18,511 bases of DNA. Source: Smittium mucronatum (lineage: Eukaryota; Kickxellomycota; Harpellomycetes; Harpellales; Legeriomycetaceae). A program made the translations under genes and the position numbers. The notes below the pieces were generated by a model. It did not search any database and was not told where the DNA came from. It worked only from the letters and a program-made list of their open reading frames with translations. Position 1 is the stretch's first letter. The number at the start of each line of letters is the position of its first letter. Of the stretch, positions 1 to 7,787 are shown piece by piece. The stretch is from contig LSSL01001319.1 of NCBI GenBank assembly GCA_001953115.1, positions 1 through 18,511 on the forward strand. Reading direction: 5' to 3'.

Positions 1-224
1 GGACAGCGATTCCAGAGGAGGACCATCTAGAAACAGGAGGAACCGATCATTTAGCACAGCTGAGACATAGTCTAGTGCACAAGTCCAGCGTTCGACAGTC
101 AGACAGATCTCAGTGTCTAACAGCTATTTGTAGGAAAGCCATGTCGATCAATCCCACGTTTGGGTAGGAGCCTAATTTTATTAATCCTGTTAGAAGTAGG
201 CTCTGAATAGGAGCTCAGTAGCTT

Positions 225-244
225 CAATGAACTGTTGTTCATTG
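225..244. repeat. Perfect hairpin, 8-bp stem and 4-nt loop
   Basis: CAATGAAC at 225-232 and GTTCATTG at 237-244 are exact reverse complements around the loop TGTT. It lies inside the putative LTR and could fold in the LTR transcript. No function can be assigned. Confidence 0.6.
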
Positions 245-356
245 ACAAAGAGCTTAATTCATGACTGCACGTAACCTCAGTCATCCAGCCTACTTGAAGC
301 AATGCCAGGGGGGGTCTTTCGGTTGGTAGATTGAACCCTTTTCCCGTAGGTACGCA

Positions 357-370
357 GCCGGTAGTCCGGC
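357..370. repeat. Small G+C hairpin, 5-bp stem and 4-nt loop
   Basis: GCCGG at 357-361 pairs with CCGGC at 366-370 around TAGT. It stands out as a G+C-only stem in an A+T-rich genome and lies in the putative LTR. The nearby sequence resembling a tRNA T-loop does not form a tRNA. Confidence 0.5.
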
Positions 371-500
371 AGAGGAGCTTATTGTAGTTAGGATAATAGT
401 CTTTTCTATACTACTTTTTCTTTTTTTCAATTTTTTTTAGTATATTTTTTAATGACGTTATCTTACAATAAAATTCCGTGATACAAAAAAAAAAAAACAG

Positions 501-511
501 TCCTCCCTCTT
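501..511 (-). other. Polypurine tract candidate (plus-strand primer)
   Basis: On the minus strand 511-501 reads AAGAGGGAGGA, an uninterrupted purine run. It is followed after one base by TG, the usual first dinucleotide of an LTR. It lies 14 bp downstream of the integrase stop codon. Purine composition, position and the adjacent TG together fit the RNase H-resistant primer used for plus-strand DNA synthesis. Confidence 0.6.
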
Positions 512-524
512 CAGAATTTCCCTC

Positions 525-1767
525 TCATATTACTGAGTTTACTTGTCCAAAACGCTTTAAAGTCGGTTTCAAGGAAGTGGATGACACTTCTGGTATCATT
601 CTATTAGACTCGCGGTATATTTTCAATTTGTCTCTATGTACTATATCGAAGTTTCCAAATGAATCCATGATAGTGTAAGCTCCTTTGTTTCCAATTCTAG
701 TGATACTAAACGGTCCTTCCCAAATCGCAGAAAAATTAGACTTTAGCTTATCAGAATGCCTTAACACCCTATCCCCCAGGTTTAATTGATGCTCGGAGAC
801 GTTTTCGTTGTAATTGATTGCCATCCTATTTTTGCTTATAACATTTTTGCTATATCCCAAGTTTCTTATCTCATCCAGACAAGTTTTTATGTAATAAATC
901 CTTTCTATTATAGCCTCTTCGATGTCATAATCATTTTTTCTTATCCCCCACGTACTTGGAAAAGTCAATTCCAGCCTATATAGTAATTTTGACGGGCTTA
1001 GACCTGTAAATGCATTATTAATAGTTCTTATTGTCAATAGTACCTTCCATATATAACGATCCCAATCCTCTATGTTGTCTGAACACATTTTTGACAGAGT
1101 TTTTTTTAAGGTTTGGTTCAATCTTTCTACCTGTCCATTAGATTGAGGTCTATAAGTTTTTGTAGGGGTGTGGTTGATACCGAGTGTTTGGTAAAATTTT
1201 AGGGATATATCAGACAGAAAATTTGATCCCCTATCTGCAATTATCTGATCTGGTACCCCATAAATTTTTATCTACCTCAGTTAAAAGGAAACTTATTAAA
1301 GTTTCTGATTGAATGTTTTCAACAGCTTCGACGATCGGCCATTTTGTAAAGTAATCAATTGCTGTTAGCATAAATATGTTTTCATTTTTGGTTATTGGGT
1401 TAATCGGTCCTACTGCGTCTAAGCCCATTATTTGAAATGGCCTCATTGCAATTATTGGAACCAAATTGCTTCTCCTATCCGTCGATCCGTCAAATCTTTG
1501 GCATATGCTGCACATGATAACTATATCTTTGACCATATTGTAGATAACAGAGCCGAAATATACAGATTTAACTCAATCCCATGTGTTGTTAACTTCATTG
1601 TGGTTCTCCTCATGTATCGCCCTTGTAATGTTGTCACTGTTGGTTTCGTTTATAACTAGGCGTTCTCTGGATTTTTTGAACAGCCTCCCATCCCTAACTA
1701 AAAATGACTTAGAGTAATTTCTTAGTTTTTTTCGCTCATTTTCGCTGTGGTTGGGTGGGTATTTCAT
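525..1767 (-). pseudogene. pol: Ty3/gypsy integrase region of pol, broken
   Basis: The integrase joins element cDNA to host DNA in the nucleus. An HHCC zinc-binding part is visible, with His-x3-His in IHEENHNEV just before the stop at 1573 and CSIC at about 1512-1501. The catalytic core follows. The first Asp is in GLDAVGPI (codon 1419-1417), the second in IADRG (1235-1233), and Glu is in GQVERL (1127-1125). Between the second Asp and Glu there are exactly 35 residues, the canonical D,D35E spacing. The C-terminus keeps a GPF-type motif (WEGPFSI) and ends at 525 with no chromodomain. Breaks are a TGA at 1573-1575 and a frame change near 1258-1275. The last ~740 bp, from about 1270 to the stop, are fully open, which makes this the best preserved part of pol. 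Confidence 0.88.
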
Positions 1768-1802
1768 GTTTTGAAGAAATTCTATAATATTTTTTTTTTT
1801 AA

Positions 1803-2393
1803 TAAGTCTATTCCAAAAAGCTCTGATTCCTGGACTTCATTGGGTATCTCTTCAGTTCTTCTACTCAGGTAATCAGCGGGGTTGGATTTTCCTGGTCTGT
1901 GAACTATATCAAAATCAAAATCACTGAATTAGTTGCTCCATCGAGCTAGCCTACCAGTTAGTTCCTTGCTTTTGAATATTTGGAAGAGAGCAGAATTGTC
2001 GGTTATAATGGTAAATCTTTTTTCCCACAAATAATTCTTGAATAATTTAACTCCCCATAAAACTCACAATCCCTCTATATTCGTTGCAGAGTAATTTTTC
2101 TCGTGTTTATTTAGCGTTCTGCTTCCAAAAGCGATCGGCTTTTCGATATTGTCTATTCTTTGGGATAATATTGCACCCAAACCCTTGCTACTTGCATCAG
2201 TTGTGAGTATAAAAGGTTGATTCCTGTTTGGATGGGCTAATACTGGGTTTCTGGACAGTTTGTATTTTAGTGTGTTAGCGGCTGAGCTACAATCTTCAGA
2301 CCACTTCCAAATAGACTTTTTTTTAAGTAGATCTGTAAGAGGGATGTCTATTTTGCTGAAGTCTTTTAAGTATATTCTGTAATAGCCCATCAT
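1803..2393 (-). pseudogene. pol: Ty3/gypsy RNase H region of pol, broken
   Basis: This part continues from the RT connection (MMGYYRIYLKDFSK) into an RNase H fold, which removes template RNA during reverse transcription. The acidic catalytic set is visible: Asp in TTDASS (codon 2198-2196), Glu in ATNIEG (2075-2073) and Asp in ITDNSAL (2000-1998). The family hallmarks GRLARW and FDIVHRPGK follow. It is interrupted by TGA at 2064-2066 and TAA at 1929-1931, both in the frame that carries the motifs. The reading frame then shifts at the long T/A run near 1789-1803, before the integrase part begins. A TGA at 2394 separates it from the RT part. Confidence 0.85.
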
Positions 2394-3230
2394 TCACAGG
2401 AAAGATAGCAGTTCTTTGATGTTTGACAGGTTTTTTACCTTTAGTATTGATATGACTTTATCCTGATTCGTTGCAATTCCCTGATCGGATATGGTTTGTC
2501 CCAGATAGTTTAAAGAATTTTTCCCAAAAATACATTTTTTTCGATTCAAGAGAATCCTATTTTGCTTTAGAAGACTGAAAACTAATTCTAAGTGATGTAT
2601 TTGTTCCGTCTTTGTTTTTGAAAAAATGATCATATCATCTATAAAGACCACCACAAACTTCCACAGATACGGCTCCAGCGCCCTTTCCATGAGCCTTTGA
2701 AATTTGGCCTGGCTGTTAGTAAGCCCGAAGGGCATTACTTTATAGCACTATAACCCTGACCCTGGGTATGAGAATGCAGTTTTATAAATGTCCTTTGGCC
2801 TTATAGGTACTTGTCAAAATCCGCTTTTTGCATCTAGTGTACTGAATATTTGAGATCCAGAAAATGCATCAAATATCTCATCCACTCTTGGCAGTGGGTA
2901 ATTATCTTTTCTTGTTACTTCATTTAGACGACGGTAATCTGAACATATCCTTATGCTTCCATCCTTTTTTGTAACACAAACAATTGGGGCGCACCAGTCA
3001 GATAGGCACTTTTCGATTATGTTTTGGCGCTCCATTTATTTTATTTCTTCTCTTGCCTTTTCTTTCATAAGGCGAGGTATTCTGTATGGATATAATTTTA
3101 TCGGTTTGGCACTCCCAGTGTCGATTTCATGAACAGCAGCATTTTTCTGAGTAAGCTGGCTTAAGTCGTCCACAAAAAATTTCTCTGTAACTTTCGATGA
3201 GTGGTTTAATTTCTGCTGGGGGGTTTTCAT
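2394..3230 (-). pseudogene. pol: Ty3/gypsy reverse transcriptase region of pol, broken
   Basis: Reverse transcriptase copies the element RNA into DNA inside the virus-like particle. The N-terminal part has VHEIDTG and YPYRIPR, then VTKKDG, RICSDYRRLN and PLPRVDEIF, ending in STLDAKSGF. After two stops come MPFGLTN, QAKFQRLM and the active-site box VVVFIDDMIIFS, where the FIDD motif (2645-2634) holds the two catalytic aspartates. The thumb-side motif KKCIFG with LNYLG closes the domain. Stops in the motif-bearing frame lie at TAA 3036-3038, TGA 2814-2816 and TAG 2748-2750, with TGA at 2394-2396 at the end. All segments stay in one frame, so point mutations rather than indels account for the RT damage. 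Confidence 0.9.
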
Positions 3231-3811
3231 GATTTATATGATTTTTCTCAACCGCTACTCCAAATATTTCTACGTCATCGTATACAAGTTTATTTGGGGA
3301 GTTTGTATATATTTTTAATACCACATCCACGTTAATCGATTCTAATATCAGCTCTTTAGATTTAATATCTAATATTGCATTGAATTTGCTGAACCAATCG
3401 GTTCCAAGTATTAATATTGGCTTGTCAATTTCTAATACCAACATGTTTCAAGAGAATTTGTAATCGGCGACACAGATAGGAACTGAAGATATTTTTCCCA
3501 TTGTACTATGTCGAGTGCCATCGGCAGTGATTATTATTTGGTCAGAGTTATGATGAACTTCAAGACCCAATTCTTCCATTAGTTTATCAGATATTACCGA
3601 GCATGCAGCTCCAGTATCTAAAACTGCCCAATATTTTTTATTAAATACGGTAATAAGTCCTCTAAAGTTTGTATTTTTTTTTTCACCAATTTTTAATTCG
3701 CTTACTTTCCGTATTTCAGCCTTTTTACATAATCCCATGAGCTTTTTTCGAATGCTTGGCGCTACTTGTAAAATTTGGGAGATGCTTAAATCAGTCTTTG
3801 CTTCAGAGAGG
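3127..3811 (-). pseudogene. pol: Ty3/gypsy aspartic protease and linker region of pol, broken
   Basis: The protease cleaves Gag and Pol. The catalytic box AVLDTGAACSV lies at about 3627-3595, with DTGA at 3618-3607, the single Asp expected of a retropepsin that works as a dimer. The flap region is suggested by IITADGT. The second half, LILGTDWFSKFNA, is a typical Ty3/gypsy protease C-terminal motif (ILG-D-W). The frame is open upstream of the first ATG (3738) to about 3811, where the gag frame still runs, so translation would start by frameshift or fusion rather than at that ATG. TGA at 3448-3450 splits the protease, and the frame is lost near 3175 at a T6 run just before the RT part. Confidence 0.85.
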
Positions 3812-4865
3812 TTTTTTTAATGGAATAAGGTGATGTAGATTCTGTGAGGCGAATTTCTAAAGGCTTTATTTCTTGAATTCTAGGTCGTGAGTTATTGAGA
3901 GGTAGTTCTGCGTCGAAAAATTTCGTTCTTTTGATATTTTCGTCTGGAATGGAGGGCAGTTGACGTTTTTCCGCTGCGTAAATGGCATGCTCTATAATAT
4001 CAAAATTTTCTATTTCGATACATCCCACTTCCCGGGATTTATTATTATTCTTTGGCTTAGAATCTGCCGGCGGATCGGAATTGAAATTGTTGGCTAACTT
4101 CTTGTAGGAGCACTGTTTGGGTTTGTGGTTATTACTAGCACAATTATTGCATCTATCATATGGACGAGATTGGTACCAATTGTTGCTTTTATTGTGCTCG
4201 GTGTATTTTCTGTTATTTTTACTTTCTTTATTTAAAAGATTTACACTAAGCTCATCGAATTTCAAGATAAGTCTCTATATTTGATCAATTTCTTTTATGA
4301 ACCTTCTTGATTCTTTGGGAATTTGTGATTTGGGATTAATTTCGCGTTCAAGCTTCTCTTCTTTTGCTACTATCAACATGGCGGATTCCCAAGTTTTGGC
4401 CTCTGACTCCAAAACTTTTCTTTTTTGTTTGGGGCTCATATCTATCAGTAAAAAACGTAATTTTTCTTTGGAATCTGTAATATTTGCCCGAATAAATATA
4501 CGTGAGAGTTTCCCAGTAATTTCTATGGAGTCTTTATTATCTGTAGAATATGATATTAGATCATTCCATGCCTTGTATTCCTCATCTTCATTTGAGAAGG
4601 CTGTTTTAAATTTAATTCTAAGGTCTATCCACTTAGTCTCTGTAGTAGTATTTTCTTTGTACCACATTAAGGCTTTTCCCTCCAGAAATAAGTCAAGATA
4701 GTCGACTGCTTCGGCATCTGACCAATTGCATGTCTTTCGGAAACACTCGTACCTCTTTAGCCACCTTTCGGCATCCTCGTCATCCTTGCCCATAAAAATT
4801 TGCGGTTCTAAGGCTCGAGACCCGAGAATTGGCTTAGGTTCAAGGTTTGGATTAGTGGAGAGCAT
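3786..4865 (-). pseudogene. gag: Ty3/gypsy gag (capsid plus zinc knuckle), one in-frame stop
   Basis: Gag forms the virus-like particle and packages element RNA. The start is the ATG at 4865-4863, the first in a long open frame. The capsid part has the retrotransposon-gag signature: AERWLKRYECF, then LDLFLEGKALMWYKE. After a TAG at 4275-4277 the same frame continues without shift. It holds a CCHC zinc knuckle in CNNCASNNHKPKQC (C-x2-C-x4-H-x4-C), the nucleic-acid-binding module of nucleocapsid. The tail is rich in Lys, Asn and Ser. The frame ends with TAA at 3786-3788 and overlaps the protease frame by about 25 bp. The frame switch falls on an A7 run (minus strand) near 3817-3823. That could be a natural gag-pol frameshift or a one-base indel; with so many other lesions, decay is as likely. 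Confidence 0.88.
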
Positions 4866-5444
4866 ATTGTAAAATTATTATTAATTAGTTTTTTTTTTTT
4901 TTTTTTAAAAAAAAATTTCAATAAGATTTAGAGTAAAGTTTATAGACTTTCAGGTGCTAAATTGATATTGAAGCAAAGTTGACATGAAGATGCTGATTCT
5001 AATCGCGAAAAAAATGTTCTGAATCCAGTATTCAAGTGTCAGGGTGAAGTGAATAACACTTGTTGAGAGTGAGTAAAAAGTTTTAGTGACAACGGAGAAG
5101 TGTTGCAGAAGTTAATAGAGGTTTACAAATGACTGCCAAAATTCCGTAAAGAGATGCTTATTCGAATCGTGAAAAAAAAATTTCGACGAATCTAGTCGGA
5201 AATGTCAGAATGAAGTGTCTAACACTTGTAGAGAGTGAGAAAAAAAAGTTTTAGTAACAAAGGAGAAGTATTGCAGATGTTACCAGGAGTTTACAAATGA
5301 CTGCCAAAATTCCGTGAAGAGATGCGATTCGAATCGTGAAAAAAATTTTCGACGAATCTAGTCGGAAATGTCAGAATGAATTGTCTAACACTTGTAGAAA
5401 GTGAGAAAAAAGAGTTTTAGATATGATTAAATTGTTATTATGTT
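4866..5444 (-). other. Retroelement leader between primer site and gag
   Basis: No protein is visible in these ~580 bp. Most of it is filled by the 168-bp tandem repeat. A T run followed by an A run lies near 4890-4915, just upstream of the gag ATG on the minus strand. By position this is the 5' untranslated leader, where retroelements keep packaging and translation signals. It lacks the sequence of the block at 1-499. Confidence 0.5.
4969..5420. repeat. Tandem repeat, about 168-bp unit, 2.7 copies
   Basis: Three consecutive copies start at about 4969, 5130 and 5298. The last two start identically with TGACTGCCAAAATTCCGT and share GACGAATCTAGTCGGAAATG, CTAACACTTGTAGA and GTGAGAAAAA. The first copy is more diverged and about 161 bp long. 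The third stops after about 123 bp at GAGTTTTAG. Each unit contains the palindrome-like ATTCGAATCGTGAAAA. The array lies wholly within the presumed retroelement leader, which suggests it belongs to the element rather than to the flanking genome. Confidence 0.85.
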
Positions 5445-5462
5445 TGTTTGTATCGGGCTCCA
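5445..5462 (-). other. Candidate tRNA primer-binding site
   Basis: On the minus strand 5462-5445 reads TGGAGCCCGATACAAACA. A primer-binding site begins with TGG because it pairs with the CCA end of a tRNA. One base upstream the sequence ends in TTAACA, with the CA expected at an LTR end. It lies about 600 bp upstream of gag, a plausible distance. The tRNA species cannot be named from sequence alone. The main doubt is the absence of a second copy of the adjoining sequence. Confidence 0.4.
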
Positions 5463-5555
5463 CTGTTAAGTATTTTCTTGGTTATGAATATACTTAAGGA
5501 TATTTACTACTCAATATCACTTCAAAGTTAGTAGTATTTTATAGTAAGTTTTATT

Positions 5556-5759
5556 TTACCTTCCATAGGATGTGGATTCGATTATCAAACGAATCCACCT
5601 TTTTATAGTTAAAGATTTAAAATGATAAATTATTTGCTTAATTAGAGTAATATAAATTAAATTTCCTAATCCAGTAAAATCCATTCTACCAAAAACCATA
5701 GGAGGAAAAAGGGTTTTTATGAATTTGGCCGAATTAGTGAATATTATTGGATATACCAA
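5556..5759 (-). pseudogene. Possible Tc1/mariner-like transposase fragment
   Basis: This 67-codon open stretch contains LFPPMVFGRMDFTGLGNLIY. That resembles the central strand region of Tc1/mariner transposases, where M-V-W/F-G is followed by a G-x-G-L element between the first and second catalytic aspartates. No catalytic Asp is seen in the fragment, and neither side continues as a transposase in any frame I could follow. The downstream end is cut by a 9-bp hairpin (5572-5598). Its sequence is unlike the plus-strand transposase at 10186, so if real it is a different family. It may also be a chance reading frame, since it rests on one motif. Confidence 0.3.
5572..5598. repeat. Perfect inverted repeat, 9-bp arms, 9-nt loop
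   Basis: GTGGATTCG at 5572-5580 is repeated as CGAATCCAC at 5590-5598. The arms are unusually G+C-rich for the surroundings. It could be a hairpin in a transcript or a remnant of transposon ends; nothing decides between them. Confidence 0.55.
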
Positions 5760-5777
5760 ATTAATATTCTGGTATAT
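5751..5777. repeat. Inverted repeat, 8-bp arms
   Basis: ATATACCA at 5751-5758 and TGGTATAT at 5770-5777 flank an 11-nt A+T loop. Such repeats arise easily in this base composition, so significance is low. Confidence 0.35.
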
Positions 5778-7787
5778 GCAACAATATATAACCCTTAATA
5801 ATAACGTATTTAAAATTATTGCTTTTTTCGAAGAGTTTTTTGGATAATTTCACATTGACATATCATATATATTTTATTATCAACTATTACGTCTCAAGTA
5901 CATATTAAAAAATCGAGGCGACGTGTATCAATTTGCACACCCACACAGGGAAAAAAATTTATATTTAATCTCGTCCTAATGAATATATATAAACACCATC
6001 ATTGGTTATGCTGAATAAGTAGAACTTTCTTAGATAAAAACTTTAGTAATCTTATTAGTTTATCTATTCCACAAAATTATAAATAAAAGATCAAATATAA
6101 CTATCATGTCTTAGAGTAACAACTCTATAAGTGATAAAATAAAGAGAATTCGCTCATTAAAGCCTTAAAAGGAATCTAGATAACCATCTACACAGATAAT
6201 AATTAAATAAACATATGAATAAAATAATATACCTAATATAGGATAACTAGGACTAGTAGTGGATAAGAATAATTATAATGTATCTTATATAAAATAAAAT
6301 TGTTATACATAGTTCTTAGCGGTAGACACAAATAAAAACCACTTCTACCAACAATTTTAATTTTTGTTTGGTGACTCTTAATTTTTGTTGACTTGTTTCA
6401 AAATTTCAGGTTCAATTTTTTTTTAAGATGGAATCCTTTATTTAATAAACTATTTTTTTAAAATAGGTTGTTTCAATTGTTCTTGATCCGAAATATCCAA
6501 TAACATTTTACGGTTCTATTTGGCGCTATAAAATTACATAAATCTTGATTTAAAATGATGTTGTTATGGATATTCCGATCGACCAATCAGCCCTGGTTGA
6601 TAAAATAGAAAATAAAACTAATTAACGAATTGAAACTTTGGAAAAAACCCCCGAATCAAGAACAAAAAATTGCATCAAAGATACTTATAAAAAATTCTTG
6701 ATATATTAGACACATTTTCTTAAGTTACATGTCTTTTTGGGGGGTTTAACTTTTTTTTTTACCAGGCTCAGTAAGAGTCGTATTTGTTTTAATTGCGGAT
6801 GTAAACTACTCGGCATTAAACTAACCTTCAACTGCTATTATTATTTAATGTTATAATAATAAAAGTGTGTTTTATAAACTGTATTTTATGTTTTAGTTCT
6901 TTTAATTAGGTGATATATAAACTTAGATCCGTAATAGAGTTACCCATTTTGAGCCTCTTCTTAAAAATACTACTTTTCGATTATTAAATCTATAAATATT
7001 GCTAGAGCTGTTATTTTACTGGATTAAAAGATAGAAAAAAACAGCGTAATAATCTAGTATAAAAAACCAAATCACAATTATCCATTAAAACTCCTGATTA
7101 ACAATAAATCAAATAAATCAAAATAAAATTTTTCACATAAATTAGCCAATAAAGAAATAAAATCCCGCATCTTTAATTAAGAAAATTTCACATAAAATAT
7201 TGCATGCCATTTTTCGAGATTGATTGAACTATAAAAAAAGTTTAGCTAATAAAAATCAGCCGCAGAAATTTTTTTGATACTTTTTAAGCAAAAATCCAAT
7301 CTTTCAAAAAAATTCCTATCCTTTAGAAATTTTAACACTTTTTGCGCGAAAAAATGCTGATTGAATCATAATAAACACAAATTGATAAAATTTTGAAACA
7401 AAAAATAAACTACGACAGTTTCTTTTTATAAAATAATAAAAAATAATATTAAATCAGGACTCAAAAAATATTAATTTAGACACAAAAAACCAACAAATAA
7501 CTCGCAGAATATTATAGCACTCAAAAAAAAAAATTATTGTCATCTTCACTTTTAGATTTTTTTAAAATGATAAAGTACTTTATTTGATGTTTTTATTTTC
7601 TTAAAAAAACCATAACTTATTTTCAAGTCTATGATTATCAAATTAGACCAATGATGAATAAATTATAAATATAAAATATAAACAAGGGTCTAATGATTTA
7701 TTCCTACATGTTATCATTGCATCGAAATTATAACGTTATATCGAGATTTAATTATTTTTTTCATCATATTATATTTAAAAATCAACA
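5778..7787. other. A+T-rich stretch without a recognisable gene
   Basis: I see no reading frame of useful length, no splice-linked exons and no RNA gene in these 2 kb. The sequence is dominated by A and T runs and short degenerate words such as AATAAAAT. No terminal repeat of the flanking transposons reaches into it. It may hold older transposon remains beyond recognition. Confidence 0.6.

Larger units (their letters stand above)
1..499 (-). repeat. Probable 3' LTR (partial) of the Ty3/gypsy element
   Basis: This block lies directly downstream of the integrase stop and the polypurine tract, where a 3' LTR must begin. On the minus strand it opens with TG followed by a T run. It is clearly richer in G+C than the DNA beyond the element, as if it were a separate sequence module. 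It carries an AATAAA-type signal on the minus strand near 173-190 and two compact hairpins (225-244 and 357-370). The other end, which should finish in CA, is outside the window. The reading is positional: no equivalent block can be found right of 5463, so the LTR identity is not proven by a pair. The 61-codon minus-strand reading frame at 117-302 shows no recognisable protein and is left uncalled. Confidence 0.5.
1..5463 (-). mobile_element. Decayed Ty3/gypsy LTR retrotransposon (left end outside window)
   Basis: Read on the minus strand, the order is candidate primer-binding site, repeat-bearing leader, gag with zinc knuckle, aspartic protease, reverse transcriptase, RNase H, integrase, polypurine tract, then an LTR-like block. 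Integrase after RNase H is the Ty3/gypsy order, opposite to Ty1/copia. Every catalytic signature is still readable: DTGA, FIDD, the RNase H D-E-D and the integrase D-D-35-E. The copy is nevertheless dead. In-frame stops lie at 4275, 3448, 3036, 2814, 2748, 2394, 2064, 1929 and 1573, and the frame changes near 3820, 3175, 1800 and 1260. The 3' LTR would run off the left edge. The right boundary at 5463 rests on the candidate primer-binding site, because no second LTR copy is visible. Confidence 0.88.

Noticed and set aside
326..345. tRNA T-arm-like word (GGGTTCAATC on the minus strand)
   Set aside because: No acceptor, D or anticodon arm can be formed around it.
786..983. Plus-strand reading frame of 65 codons
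   Set aside because: It is antisense to the integrase C-terminus.
2064..3450. TGA read as tryptophan in the retroelement, since five of nine in-frame stops are TGA
   Set aside because: Some TGA sites, such as 2814 and 3448, could stand for Trp, but at 2394 and 2064 the family does not have Trp. TAA and TAG stops are mixed in. The D2HGDH gene and the element itself use TGG for Trp. Decay explains it better than a changed code.
4297..4701. Plus-strand reading frame of 134 codons
   Set aside because: It is antisense to the capsid part of gag, which has a clear retrotransposon signature.
5155..5345. ATTCGAATC words resembling tRNA T-loops
   Set aside because: They recur with the 168-bp repeat unit and have no cloverleaf context.
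4969..5420. CRISPR-like array
   Set aside because: The repeat is one long contiguous unit without spacers, in a eukaryotic retroelement leader.
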